A stretch of DNA of 64,000 nucleotides, taken from assembly GCF_000300815.1 (NCBI RefSeq), contig NZ_AMRX01000001.1, positions 620,001 through 684,000 on the forward strand, written 5' to 3'. The DNA is from Gayadomonas joobiniege G7 (GTDB lineage Bacteria; Pseudomonadota; Gammaproteobacteria; Enterobacterales; Alteromonadaceae). The notes beneath the pieces were generated by a model that had not been told where the DNA came from, searched no databases, and was given only the letters and a program-made list of their open reading frames with translations. The number at the start of each line of letters is the position of its first letter. Position 1 is the first letter of the stretch. A program made the position numbers and the translations under genes. Positions 1 to 8,410 of this stretch are shown piece after piece.

Positions 1-952
1 AGATACCACCTAAACCACCGAAGATAGTGGCTTCTAAAGCACTAGGTGTTGACGGTTCAGCTGTGATAGCAACTAGACCAGCTAACGCACCGTTTAATGC
101 CATGGTTAAGTCTGCTTTTTTGAATAAGATGCGGGCAGTAATTAAGGCTGCAATGGCACCACCAGCTGCGGCTGCGTTTGTATTTAAAAATACCATAGCA
201 ACTGAGTTCGCGTTGGCGATATCGCCTAATTTTAAAACAGAACCACCGTTAAAGCCGAACCAACCCATCCATAAGATGAAAGTACCTAAAGTAGCTAATG
301 GCATGTTCGCACCTGGGATCGCATTGGCACGACCGTCGGCAGAATATTTACCTTTACGAGCACCTAGTAATAATACACCCGCTAATGCTGCAGCAGCACC
401 TGCCATGTGAACAATACCTGAACCAGCAAAGTCAGAAAAATCACCTAAACTGAATAAACCAAATACTTCTTGGCCACCCCAAGTCCAGCTACCTTCTAAT
501 GGGTAGATAAAACCAGTCATAACCACTGCAAACGCTAAAAACGCCCACAGTTTCATACGCTCAGCAACTGCACCAGAAACAATTGACATTGCAGTTGCAA
601 CAAAAACAACTTGGAAGAAGAAGTCAGAAGCACCAGAATAAATAGAGCCCCCTTCAAAACCGTCTTCGCGACCTGCAAAATCACTTAAAGTAGAAGCTAC
701 GTCAACATCAGCGATGCCGCTTAGGAAGATGTTTCCACCGTACATGATAGCGTAACCGCAAACTAAGTACATGGTGCAAGAAATCGCAAATAACGCGACG
801 TTTTTAGTTAAAATTTCGGTGGTGTTTTTTGAGCGAACTAAACCCGCTTCCAGCATTGCAAAACCTGCGGCCATCCACATGACTAGCGCGCCACAGACCA
901 GGAAATAGAAGGTATCCATTGCATACTGCAAGTGAAATACATTGTTTTCCAT
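1..952 (-). CDS. amtB: Ammonium transporter AmtB (3' part missing, runs off left edge)
   Basis: Inner-membrane ammonium channel. About 317 codons are visible on the minus strand from the ATG at 952; the C-terminus lies outside the window. The translation is a run of hydrophobic helices with Amt family landmarks: an N-terminal M-A-A-G-F-A-M-L-E-A-G-L-V-R segment, A-M-S-I-V-S-G-A-V-A-E-R, and G-S-G-I-V-H-M-A-G with the pore histidine. A good ribosome site (AGGAG) lies 6 bases before the ATG. It sits 35 bp after glnK in the same direction, the usual glnK-amtB operon in which GlnK plugs AmtB when nitrogen is plentiful. No stop codon or frameshift is seen in the visible part. Confidence 0.95.
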   Translation of the reverse strand, partial: MENNVFHLQYAMDTFYFLVCGALVMWMAAGFAMLEAGLVRSKNTTEILTKNVALFAISCTMYLVCGYAIMYGGNIFLSGIADVDVASTLSDFAGREDGFEGGSIYSGASDFFFQVVFVATAMSIVSGAVAERMKLWAFLAFAVVMTGFIYPLEGSWTWGGQEVFGLFSLGDFSDFAGSGIVHMAGAAAALAGVLLLGARKGKYSADGRANAIPGANMPLATLGTFILWMGWFGFNGGSVLKLGDIANANSVAMVFLNTNAAAAGGAIAALITARILFKKADLTMALNGALAGLVAITAEPSTPSALEATIFGGLGGI

Positions 953-987
953 TGTCGTCTCCTAAAATTTATTTATTAAATTATTTA

Positions 988-1338
<351 letters not shown>

Positions 1339-1372
1339 CTAAGTAGTTTTATTGAATTGGCAAAGTCTTTCT

Positions 1373-1389
1373 TACAATTGCTGTGCCAA
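1373..1389 (-). promoter_or_regulatory. Sigma-54 (-24/-12) promoter of glnK-amtB
   Basis: Minus-strand sequence TTGGCACAGCAATTGTA closely fits the sigma-54 consensus YTGGCAC-N5-TTGC. The -24 TGGCAC is exact; the -12 element is TTGT instead of TTGC. It ends about 46 bp before the glnK start codon. Read by eye, no matrix score was computed. Confidence 0.8.
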
Positions 1390-1450
1390 TATTGTTTTTA
1401 TCTTTAAAATCAATGCACTACATTAGCAGGTTTGCTTTTTTTATTTTTTT

Positions 1451-1467
1451 TGCATCTTTTTGGTGCG
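1451..1467. promoter_or_regulatory. NtrC-like enhancer site, proximal
   Basis: TGCATC-TTTTT-GGTGCG matches the NtrC dyad TGCACC-N5-GGTGCA at 10 of 12 defined positions. It lies upstream of the sigma-54 promoter at a normal enhancer distance (centre about 70-75 bp from the -24 element). Confidence 0.65.
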
Positions 1468-1522
1468 GTGAAAAAGACATCAGGCACAAGATTGGTGAGA
1501 AAAACAGCTAAGCAAAAAATTA

Positions 1523-1539
1523 TGCACCGAAGCGATGCG
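1523..1539. promoter_or_regulatory. NtrC-like enhancer site, distal
   Basis: TGCACC-GAAGC-GATGCG has a perfect left half and a 4 of 6 right half of the NtrC dyad. It is 72 bp (about seven helical turns) from the proximal site, so two NtrC dimers could lie on the same DNA face. It is also close to the mutM start on the other strand. Confidence 0.5.
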
Positions 1540-1609
1540 CTGTGCTGCTTTGATTTGGCTAACTTTTTAAGTATCATGTACTAAAATTGTTAACACTTAA
1601 GGCCTGTAA

Positions 1610-2422
1610 ATGCCAGAGTTACCCGAAGTAGAAGTGACCCGCATGGGGGTTGAACCCTGGTTACTGAATCAACAGATAGAGTTGGTTAATCTGTTCCACA
1701 AAACATTAAGATGGCCTTTGTCAACTGAGTTATATCAGCTCAAAGGACAAACAGTTAGCTCAGTTGAGCGGCGAGCAAAATATTTATTAATTCGAACTCA
1801 AAGCTACATTGTGCTTATTCATTTAGGGATGTCTGGTAAGCTTTGTGTGGTGGATAAAGACCAACCTAGGATTAAACATGACCACTTTACGATTGAACTC
1901 GCGTCGGGTAAAAGTTTGCGATTAAATGATCCGCGCCGCTTTGGTGCAGTTTTATTGTTCCATTCACAGGCTGAGTTGAACCAACACATGCAAAACTTAG
2001 GGCCTGAACCCTTTGATGCAAGTTTTAATGCCGATTATCTGTATCAGGTGTCACGAAGCCGCAAAACGCCTGTTAAAGCTTTTATTATGGACAACTCTGT
2101 GGTGGTTGGCGTTGGCAATATATATGCGACCGAAGCCCTCTTTTTAACCGGTATCCATCCCGCTCGGGCTGCTGGCAAAGTGAGTTTGCAGCGCTACCAG
2201 CTGTTAGTTGACAATATTCGCAAGATTTTAACACATGCTATTGAACAGGGCGGTACAACCTTAAAAGACTTTACCAAAGCGGATGGTAAACCTGGTTATT
2301 TTGCTCTGCAATTAAAGGTGTATGGTAAAGCTGGTCAGCCTTGCCCGAGCTGCGAAACTCTGCTCAAGGTTAAATCTATTGGCCAGCGTGCCAGTGTTTA
2401 TTGCAGTCATTGCCAAAAATAA
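1610..2422 (+). CDS. mutM: Formamidopyrimidine-DNA glycosylase (Fpg/MutM)
   Basis: Base-excision repair enzyme that removes 8-oxoguanine and formamidopyrimidines and nicks the abasic site. It has 270 residues, the normal length. The N-terminus M-P-E-L-P-E-V-E supplies the catalytic Pro2 and Glu3; the conserved lysine lies in E-R-R-A-K-Y near residue 58. The C-terminal zinc finger shows C-P-S-C (about residue 244) and C-S-H-C (about 264). The last 16 bases overlap the 3' end of the convergent chrA-like gene. Confidence 0.97.
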   Translation: MPELPEVEVTRMGVEPWLLNQQIELVNLFHKTLRWPLSTELYQLKGQTVSSVERRAKYLLIRTQSYIVLIHLGMSGKLCVVDKDQPRIKHDHFTIELASGKSLRLNDPRRFGAVLLFHSQAELNQHMQNLGPEPFDASFNADYLYQVSRSRKTPVKAFIMDNSVVVGVGNIYATEALFLTGIHPARAAGKVSLQRYQLLVDNIRKILTHAIEQGGTTLKDFTKADGKPGYFALQLKVYGKAGQPCPSCETLLKVKSIGQRASVYCSHCQK

Positions 2423-3597
2423 CCACAGCAACCCGCGCCAATCACAACCAACCAGACAGGTACTAAGCGGCTGAACACGAGCAGAGACAAACCGATAAAT
2501 ACCACCAGTTGAAATAAATTAGTCACACTGCTGGACAATACAGGATCCCATAAAGCGGCTGCTAATAACCCAACCACAGCCGCGTTAATACCACTTAAAG
2601 CTCGTTTTAAATGGCGATTGTGACCAATTTTATGCCAGCTATAAAAAACACCATTAATTAATAAAAAGGACGGAGCAAAAATCGCGACTAAACAAATCAC
2701 TGCTGCTAGCACTGGATGAATACCAATTTCGTTTACCGCACCTAAAAAAGCCGAAAAACTGAATATAGGGCCCGGCATAGCTTGGGTAATACCATAACCG
2801 GCTAAAAAGTTTTCATTGTTTACCCAGCCTGCCGCCACTATATCTTGCTGCAATAAAGGTAAAACGACATGACCGCCGCCAAAAACACTGGCGCCGATTC
2901 TAAAAAATCGGCTAAACATGTCCACTTGATTTAAATCCGTCTGAGCTGCGGCAAAAGGCAATAAAAAAAGTAGGCTGATCAACAGCACAATACTGACGAT
3001 GCTTTGCCCACGTGAGATCGGCAGTTTAATGGCTTGCGAAGCTTGCATCTGTTGGTTATTTTGCGAACTAAAACGACTACTGATTAAACCCGCCGCTATG
3101 ATTATGATAAATTGAGTCCACCAAAACGATAAAGATAACATCAGTAACATAGCCACCACAGCTAATATCCGGTTTAGCCAGCTATTGCAAAAGCTATTAA
3201 ACATAGTGACAGTTGCATGCAGCACTATAGCCGCCGCGGCCAGTTTTAATCCACTAATAGCGCCGGCTAAATTATCGTCGGTTAGGCTAAGTAGGCCATA
3301 AGCAGTGAGTACAAGTAAAATCGCGGTTGGTAGCGTAAATGCCAGCCAGGCAATAAAACCGCCTAATTGACCTGCGCGTTTGATGCCAATACTGATTCCT
3401 ACCTGACTACTGGCGGGGCCAGGCATAAACTGACAAATTGCCATGATTTGAGCAAACTCACTGTCAGTGAGCCATTTTTTTTCATCAACAAAGGTTTTTT
3501 TAAATAAACCTAAATGTGCGGCAGGCCCCCCAAAAGCTATCAGACCCAGTTTAAAAAACTGCATAAACAGGCTACAAATATCTGATAATTTTGGCAT
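2407..3597 (-). CDS. chrA: Chromate transporter, ChrA family
   Basis: Inner-membrane CHR-family transporter, about 396 residues with two homologous halves. Each half carries the family's F-G-G-(P/G) motif: F-F-K-L-G-L-I-A-F-G-G-P near residue 20 and A-S-V-F-G-G-G-H-V-V-L-P in the second half; the first half also has Q-F-M-P-G-P and the second Q-A-M-P-G-P. I chose the ATG at 3597 because a GGAG ribosome site precedes it; an ATG at 3663 would add 22 atypical residues. Long-chain CHR proteins export chromate, but many homologues are untested, so the substrate is inferred. Confidence 0.88.
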   Translation of the reverse strand: MPKLSDICSLFMQFFKLGLIAFGGPAAHLGLFKKTFVDEKKWLTDSEFAQIMAICQFMPGPASSQVGISIGIKRAGQLGGFIAWLAFTLPTAILLVLTAYGLLSLTDDNLAGAISGLKLAAAAIVLHATVTMFNSFCNSWLNRILAVVAMLLMLSLSFWWTQFIIIIAAGLISSRFSSQNNQQMQASQAIKLPISRGQSIVSIVLLISLLFLLPFAAAQTDLNQVDMFSRFFRIGASVFGGGHVVLPLLQQDIVAAGWVNNENFLAGYGITQAMPGPIFSFSAFLGAVNEIGIHPVLAAVICLVAIFAPSFLLINGVFYSWHKIGHNRHLKRALSGINAAVVGLLAAALWDPVLSSSVTNLFQLVVFIGLSLLVFSRLVPVWLVVIGAGCCGYFWQ

Positions 3598-3703
3598 ACT
3601 TCGTATCTCCATCGGTAGGGGTATATGCATTAAGTCGTATTTTTGCGTTTTATCATTTGCCAATCAACCTCAATGGGTATTTTTAATAAGGTTTATCTGT
3701 ATA

Positions 3704-5017
3704 GTGCGCGTTTTATTTGGCTTGTTTAAAACACTGTTTATTTTGTTTACCGTTGCGGTGATTGCTGCAGCTGCTGTTTTTTATTTTTCGTTGCAAAATA
3801 CCGCTCATATCACAACAGACCCCCAAGTGAGCGCAGAGCGCGCCGACAATGCAGGTCGATCCCTATCTGAGTTAGCCCGCAAGTTAAATAACAGCACAGG
3901 TTTGGTTCATTTAACATTTAGTCAAACTCAGCTTGATGAAATTACTGAAGTTTTGTCATATGCATTAACATCCAGTCAGTTCAAAGCAGATATTAGTGCG
4001 GAGCGACTTTCGCTAAAAATGAGCCACCAATTAAATGTGCCAATTGACCGCAATTACCTAAATGTGGAATGTTTGTTTTCTGAAAAAGCAAAACCAATTC
4101 CCATTAAATTAGAGCAATGCTCAGCGGGTGATATCAATTTGCCAACATGGGCAATTGAATTATTGTTTAGGGCGGGTTTGTATAAAGTGTTTAATAAAGA
4201 GCTAGCGCTAGACATACAACATTTAGTGCAAGAATTTGCAGTGAATAAACAAACCTTAGCGGTCAGTTTAAATATTAAAAAAGGAATGCGCGAGCAAGTA
4301 CTCGCCGCCTTGCAACAAGCGTCTGGCCGTTACAGTGATTTGTTTAATCCAATGCAAGTTGCCGTTGAGCCAGATGTTGTTAAAACTTATTTACAGCATA
4401 TTAAGCAGCTTAAAGCAGATAATCCCGAGCAACAAAGTTTAGTTTTTTTCCTCAACCGAGTATTTAGTTTTGCTGCACTGCGTAGTACACCAGAAACGGC
4501 CGCGGGTGAAAATCACGCTGCTTTGTGGGCATTAACTATTGCTTTTGGTAATCACAAGTTTGGTCATTTTATTGGTTTGCCGCGATCCTTAGTGCGCTCC
4601 TTTAACAATATCAATACTCAACTGGCTGGGCGGCAAGATTTAAGCAAACACTTTTTATATTCGATTTTATTGCAGCGATTATTAGATGAAAAAATGGGCC
4701 TAAAAATTGGTGAATTAAAAGAAATTATCGACAGTGATGAAGGGGGGAGTGGTTTTAGTTTTGTTGATCTGATGGCTGATAAAGCAGGACTAAAGTTTGC
4801 GATGTTTGTTTTAGACAAACCAATAAAAGCACAGCAAAAGTTAGCAGCACAGATTACAGAAGCTGATATTTTTCCATCAATATCGGGTTTGCAAGAGGGG
4901 TTCAGCGAAGCTGAATTTAAGCGGCTTTTTGGTAGTAGCCAAGATCCAAGGTATCAGCAGGTTGAACAAAAAATCGATCAGCGGATAGACAAGTTACCTC
5001 TTTATCAAAGTTTATAA
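3704..5017 (+). CDS. Uncharacterised membrane-anchored protein
   Basis: About 437 residues with a GTG start at 3704. The open frame extends upstream to 3467, but that part overlaps the divergent chrA-like gene and is atypical. Residues 1-30 form one membrane anchor or uncleaved signal (L-F-G-L-F-K-T-L-F-I-L-F-T-V-A-V-I-A-A-A-A-V type), followed by a large soluble, probably periplasmic, part. I do not recognise a family. Two cysteines (in N-V-E-C-L-F-S and L-E-Q-C-S) might form a disulphide. It is convergent with the MscS gene and shares a terminator with it. Confidence 0.75.
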   Translation: MRVLFGLFKTLFILFTVAVIAAAAVFYFSLQNTAHITTDPQVSAERADNAGRSLSELARKLNNSTGLVHLTFSQTQLDEITEVLSYALTSSQFKADISAERLSLKMSHQLNVPIDRNYLNVECLFSEKAKPIPIKLEQCSAGDINLPTWAIELLFRAGLYKVFNKELALDIQHLVQEFAVNKQTLAVSLNIKKGMREQVLAALQQASGRYSDLFNPMQVAVEPDVVKTYLQHIKQLKADNPEQQSLVFFLNRVFSFAALRSTPETAAGENHAALWALTIAFGNHKFGHFIGLPRSLVRSFNNINTQLAGRQDLSKHFLYSILLQRLLDEKMGLKIGELKEIIDSDEGGSGFSFVDLMADKAGLKFAMFVLDKPIKAQQKLAAQITEADIFPSISGLQEGFSEAEFKRLFGSSQDPRYQQVEQKIDQRIDKLPLYQSL

Positions 5018-5027
5018 CGCTAAAACC

Positions 5028-5057
5028 AAAAGATAGGCGGCTAAGGCCTATCTTTTT
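5028..5057. terminator. Bidirectional terminator between convergent genes
   Basis: AAAAGATAGGC and GCCTATCTTTT form an 11-bp perfect stem around a 7-base loop, with A and T runs on the outer flanks so that it can work in both directions. It overlaps the end of the MscS gene. Confidence 0.75.
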
Positions 5058-6231
5058 GGATGTCACCAAACTGATGCACCCGTAAATCAAAATAATCAGC
5101 GGCACAAAGAATATGGTCTAAAATGTCGGCCTGAATACCTTCGTAACGCTTCCAATCGACTTCGGTAAAACAATAAATTTCTAGAGGAAGCCCATGCTCA
5201 GTTGGCGCAAGCTGGCGACACATAATTAACATGTCTGAACGTATTTCTTTTTTATTGTCTAGGTACTTTTCTATGTAAGCACGAAAAGTGCCTAAATTAG
5301 ACAAACAGCGCTGCTCGGGTAATTTATCCGGTTTCGCAATGCAAGCGCCTGAGGCTATTTTTTCTTCAATATATGCGCTCATAAAAGGGTGATCTTTAAA
5401 ACGCTGGTACTTCTCTTCGGTTAAATAAGTGACAGAGTTTTGATCGATAAAAATGGCTCGTTTAATTCGTCGTGCGCCAGTTTCTTGCATGCCGCGCCAG
5501 TTCGTAAAGCTGTTAGAAACGAGATCATAAACAGGGATAGAAGTAATGGTTTTATCAAAGTTACGTACTTTGACCACGGTTAAACCGACAGAAATAACAG
5601 TGCCATCTGCTCCGCCTTTGTTAAATACAATCCAGTCGCCCACCCTGACTAAGCGGTTTAGCGATAATTGGACACCCGCAACAAATCCTAAAATAACGTC
5701 TTTAAAAATTAATAAAACCAAAGCCATTGCTGCTGATAAACCAGTCAGCAGGGCCAGTGGTGATTTGTCAAAAATAATAGAGACAATAAATATGGTTGCG
5801 ACTAAGTATATAACTAACACAGCCAATTGGCGGATATTGTCGAAAGGGATAGATTTTAATGACGGCGTTTTTTCAAACACATCACGAATGGTATTAATAA
5901 GCGCTAAAATAACCGCCGCTACCAGCATGGTGATCGCAATACTCACGGTAGACTTTAATATGACGTGCTCACCATCAATATCAAACAATAAGCGGCTTAA
6001 GCGATCGCCTGCAATAATAGGGATAATCCATAAAATCCGGCTAAAAAAGCGATTTTTAATCAGCAAATCATCCCATTCGATACGGGTTTTAGTAACCGCT
6101 TTACGAATAATGGGCAAAATTATTTTGAACGTAATTAAACAAATTACCAGCAAGGCCGCTAATAATACCCCAATGCGTGAGCTGAGATAAAACGAGCCTT
6201 CGGTAGGTAAAAAACTAAGTATTTCCAACAC
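5041..6231 (-). CDS. Mechanosensitive channel, MscS family (YbdG/MscM-like)
   Basis: Inner-membrane channel of 396 residues that opens on osmotic downshock. Five hydrophobic segments occupy roughly residues 15-190, followed by the MscS beta domain (L-V-R-V-G-D-W-I-V, then G-T-V-I-S-V-G-L-T-V-V-K-V-R-N-F-D) and a C-terminal alpha/beta domain. The length and the insert N-K-G-G-A-D-G in the beta domain resemble E. coli YbdG, the miniconductance channel. The start is a GTG at 6231 with AGAGG upstream. It is the last gene of a run with NfeD and QmcA 12 bp upstream. Confidence 0.9.
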   Translation of the reverse strand: MLEILSFLPTEGSFYLSSRIGVLLAALLVICLITFKIILPIIRKAVTKTRIEWDDLLIKNRFFSRILWIIPIIAGDRLSRLLFDIDGEHVILKSTVSIAITMLVAAVILALINTIRDVFEKTPSLKSIPFDNIRQLAVLVIYLVATIFIVSIIFDKSPLALLTGLSAAMALVLLIFKDVILGFVAGVQLSLNRLVRVGDWIVFNKGGADGTVISVGLTVVKVRNFDKTITSIPVYDLVSNSFTNWRGMQETGARRIKRAIFIDQNSVTYLTEEKYQRFKDHPFMSAYIEEKIASGACIAKPDKLPEQRCLSNLGTFRAYIEKYLDNKKEIRSDMLIMCRQLAPTEHGLPLEIYCFTEVDWKRYEGIQADILDHILCAADYFDLRVHQFGDIQKDRP

Positions 6232-6243
6232 TAGATCCTCTGA

Positions 6244-6702
6244 TTATACGACAGGTTTGACCCAAAAAGTGCCAACTTCGGCGCGAACGACAGTCACTTC
6301 GCTGCCAGCAGCAATGGGTTGTTCGCTTTTTAGTTTCCATTGAATGCCAGAGTAACTATGGGTGCTCAATCCTTGTCTATCAATAGGGTGTTGGGTAAAA
6401 AAGGTGATGCCAACAAAATCACTATGAACATTTTTCTGCTCAGTTGTGTTTTGTAACCGCTGTAAAGGTTTCCATAATACGAGCGCAAGCACCGCACTAA
6501 GCAGGGCTGTGGTCAATAAGATCCAGCTAAGCTGATCAGGCACAATCGTAAGCCAGATTAAAATGCCATTAATAATGAGCGCAAGGCCGATAAAAAACAA
6601 AATAAAAGTGGCAAAACCTAAAATGCCAACCTCAATTGCTAATAAGATGATGCCTAGCGCAATGAGCGCCTCGGCACTGTAGTTAGATAGGTTTTCTATC
6701 AT
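6244..6702 (-). CDS. NfeD-like membrane protein (YbbJ type)
   Basis: Short NfeD protein of 152 residues: two or three membrane helices (residues 10-80) followed by a small OB-fold domain (about 95-150: D-F-V-G-I-T-F-F, then G-S-E-V-T-V-V-R-A-E-V-G-T-F-W-V-K-P). Proteins of this type partner SPFH/stomatin proteins in membrane microdomains. The ATG overlaps the stop of the upstream qmcA-like gene by 4 bases, so they are translationally coupled. No catalytic serine protease domain is present, as expected for the short form. Confidence 0.88.
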   Translation of the reverse strand: MIENLSNYSAEALIALGIILLAIEVGILGFATFILFFIGLALIINGILIWLTIVPDQLSWILLTTALLSAVLALVLWKPLQRLQNTTEQKNVHSDFVGITFFTQHPIDRQGLSTHSYSGIQWKLKSEQPIAAGSEVTVVRAEVGTFWVKPVV

Positions 6703-7643
6703 GTGGGTGTTTTCCGGTTAAGCGTATTAATGATGCTGGTTGCTTGAGCAACAATGTTGGCTGCTTCAGTGCCGTTATCTGGTAATAATACTATGCTGGA
6801 CTCTTTTGCAATAGCTTGTTTGGCTTCGATTGCTTTACTGGCCAAATCGAGCTGCACGGCTTTTTGGCCTTCTTCGGTTGCAGCACTTTTACCTACGACA
6901 GTTAATGCTTGTGCTTGTGCATCGGCAACTGCCATAATCGCGGATGCTTCACCTTGTGCAGCCAGTACTTGTTCTTGTTTTTCGGCTTCAGCGGCCAATA
7001 CGCGGGCTTGTTTTTGACCTTCGGCAATATTGATTGCCGCTTGTTTTTCACCTTCTGATTCTAAAATTTTGGCGCGCCGTTCGCGTTCAGCTTTCATCTG
7101 GGATTCCATTGCATCCATAATAGTAGCAGGGGGTGTGATATCTTTTATCTCGTATCTGAGTACCGCCACCCCCCAAGATTCGGATGCTTGGTTAATGGAT
7201 TCTACAATTTTGCTATTCAGCATATCCCGCTCTTCAAAAGTTTTGTCTAAATCTATTTTACCTATTTCGGAGCGCATGGTGGTTTGAGCTAATTGGGTCA
7301 CGGCAAATACATAATCTTCAACACCATAGGTGGCTTTGTATGGATCTAGCACTCTAAAATAAAGCACACCATCAACGGTTAGTGAGATATTGTCTTTGGT
7401 AATAGCAGCTTGGCTAGGTACATCAAAAGCCTGCTCTTTAAGTGAGCGGTCGGCTGCAACACGGTCAACAAAAGGGATAATAAAGTTCATGCCTGCTTCA
7501 CGGGTTGACTGGTATTTGCCAAATCGTTCAATGATCCAAGCACGGTTTTGTGGGACAAATTTGATAGATGATTTTAAAACCACCAATACCAAAACAAAAA
7601 GCGCAAACTGCACGCTAATAATGTAATTTAACAGCTGATCCAT
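6699..7643 (-). CDS. qmcA: SPFH/band 7 protein QmcA (stomatin-like)
   Basis: Membrane-anchored stomatin/prohibitin-family protein of 314 residues. One N-terminal hydrophobic anchor (residues 5-25) precedes the SPFH domain (R-A-W-I-I-E-R-F-G-K-Y, then I-P-F-V-D-R-V) and a long Ala/Glu/Gln-rich coiled coil (about residues 175-265), ending with Q-A-T-S-I-I-N-T-L-N. It is coupled to the NfeD-like gene, the standard YbbK-YbbJ pairing. Its role in membrane organisation or protease regulation is known for the family, not shown here. Confidence 0.93.
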   Translation of the reverse strand: MDQLLNYIISVQFALFVLVLVVLKSSIKFVPQNRAWIIERFGKYQSTREAGMNFIIPFVDRVAADRSLKEQAFDVPSQAAITKDNISLTVDGVLYFRVLDPYKATYGVEDYVFAVTQLAQTTMRSEIGKIDLDKTFEERDMLNSKIVESINQASESWGVAVLRYEIKDITPPATIMDAMESQMKAERERRAKILESEGEKQAAINIAEGQKQARVLAAEAEKQEQVLAAQGEASAIMAVADAQAQALTVVGKSAATEEGQKAVQLDLASKAIEAKQAIAKESSIVLLPDNGTEAANIVAQATSIINTLNRKTPT

Positions 7644-7698
7644 AAGTAAGTTCCTTTGTTAGGGGCTACTTTATTATGGATCAGTTTTATCAGCAGTG

Positions 7699-7983
7699 TT
7701 ATTCCTGCTCAGTTAATTTTTTTGTTTCAGTCGGTTCGTCTTGCAGGCGAGCTTCTAAATCAGACATTTTTTGTTCTAAATCGGCTAATTTTTCTCGGGT
7801 ACGCATCAGTACTCTGGTTTGCACATCAAATTCTTCACGAGTCACCAAATCAAGCTGAGACAATTTATTTTGCAAAATTTGTTTGGTTTTGCTTTCCATA
7901 TCATCGGCGAATTGGCGCACACCAGGCGGCAATGATTCATTGATTTGTCTGGCAATTTCTTCAAGTTTTTTGGGGTTTATCAT
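7699..7983 (-). CDS. ubiK: Ubiquinone biosynthesis accessory factor UbiK
   Basis: Small protein of 94 residues (former YqiC/BMFP family) that helps the Ubi complex make ubiquinone under oxygen. It begins [14 protein letters not shown] and has the family pattern [20 protein letters not shown], an amphipathic helix and coiled coil. The open frame reaches back to 8019, but homology begins at the ATG at 7983. Confidence 0.92.
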   Translation of the reverse strand: MINPKKLEEIARQINESLPPGVRQFADDMESKTKQILQNKLSQLDLVTREEFDVQTRVLMRTREKLADLEQKMSDLEARLQDEPTETKKLTEQE

Positions 7984-8019
7984 AATTTGTCTTCTGTTCT
8001 CTAAACTGACTGGCAGCAA

Positions 8020-8134
8020 GTATAGCCATTATATTATCTGATTACGACTGGGATGCAATTGAGGTTCAAGTTTAACTTTATTATTGCGTTTTTTTAATGG
8101 CAAAAAAAATATTAAATAAATTAAAAATTATTTT
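8020..8134. other. AT-rich gene-free stretch upstream of candidate sRNA 1
   Basis: Very AT-rich DNA with runs of A and T and no credible reading frame. It probably holds the ubiK promoter (minus strand) and the promoter of the first candidate small RNA (plus strand). I could not fix -35 and -10 boxes with confidence. Confidence 0.4.
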
Positions 8135-8236
8135 GAACTAAAGCGAATGCTTGCTGGTCTTTATTAATGTGTTTTATGTGTTCCTGTTGTATCTCCCTTG
8201 TACACCGCCGTTGGTTTCCTTCGGCGGTTTTTTTTT
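8135..8236 (+). ncRNA. Candidate small RNA, copy 1 of a tandem pair
   Basis: A roughly 100-bp unit beginning GAACTAAAG and ending in a textbook terminator (CCGCCG, loop TTGGTTTCCTT, CGGCGG, then nine T). The next unit (8308-8410) is nearly identical over the last 70 bases. No reading frame is conserved, and the terminator orientation (plus) is opposite to both flanking genes, so it does not end either one. A free-standing small RNA is the simplest reading. I do not recognise a known RNA family. Confidence 0.55.
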
Positions 8237-8307
8237 GCCTATTACACCCAGCCCATGTTTATATTGTTAGCGCGAATAAAAAATTTAAAAAAATAGCAAA
8301 TAATTAG

Positions 8308-8410
8308 GAACTAAAGTGCAATGGCTTGAGTCTTTATTAATGTGTTTTACATGTGTTCTTGTTGTATCTCCCTTGTACACCGCCGTTGGTTTCCTTCGGC
8401 GGTTTTTTTT
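8308..8410 (+). ncRNA. Candidate small RNA, copy 2 of a tandem pair
   Basis: Second copy of the unit at 8135-8236. From TCTTTATTAATGTG to the terminator the two differ by only a few bases, while the DNA between the units is unrelated. The hairpin is CCGCCG/CGGCGG followed by eight T, and the T run touches the stop codon of the convergent response regulator. Conservation of the internal segment TTGTATCTCCCTTGTAC between copies suggests a seed or protein-binding region. Confidence 0.55.

Noticed and set aside
27-410. Open frame on the plus strand inside amtB
   Set aside because: It is the antisense shadow of amtB, whose protein motifs are clear on the minus strand.
3467-3703. N-terminal extension of the unknown plus-strand protein
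   Set aside because: It overlaps the divergent chrA-like gene and the translation is atypical; the GTG at 3704 puts the hydrophobic anchor at the N-terminus.
8135-8410. The tandem units as terminators of ubiK or of the response regulator
   Set aside because: The T runs are on the plus strand while both neighbouring genes are on the minus strand; ubiK also points away.
8135-8410. Assigning the tandem units to Spot 42, CrcZ or Qrr families
   Set aside because: None of the hallmark sequences of these RNAs is present, so only the generic call is kept.
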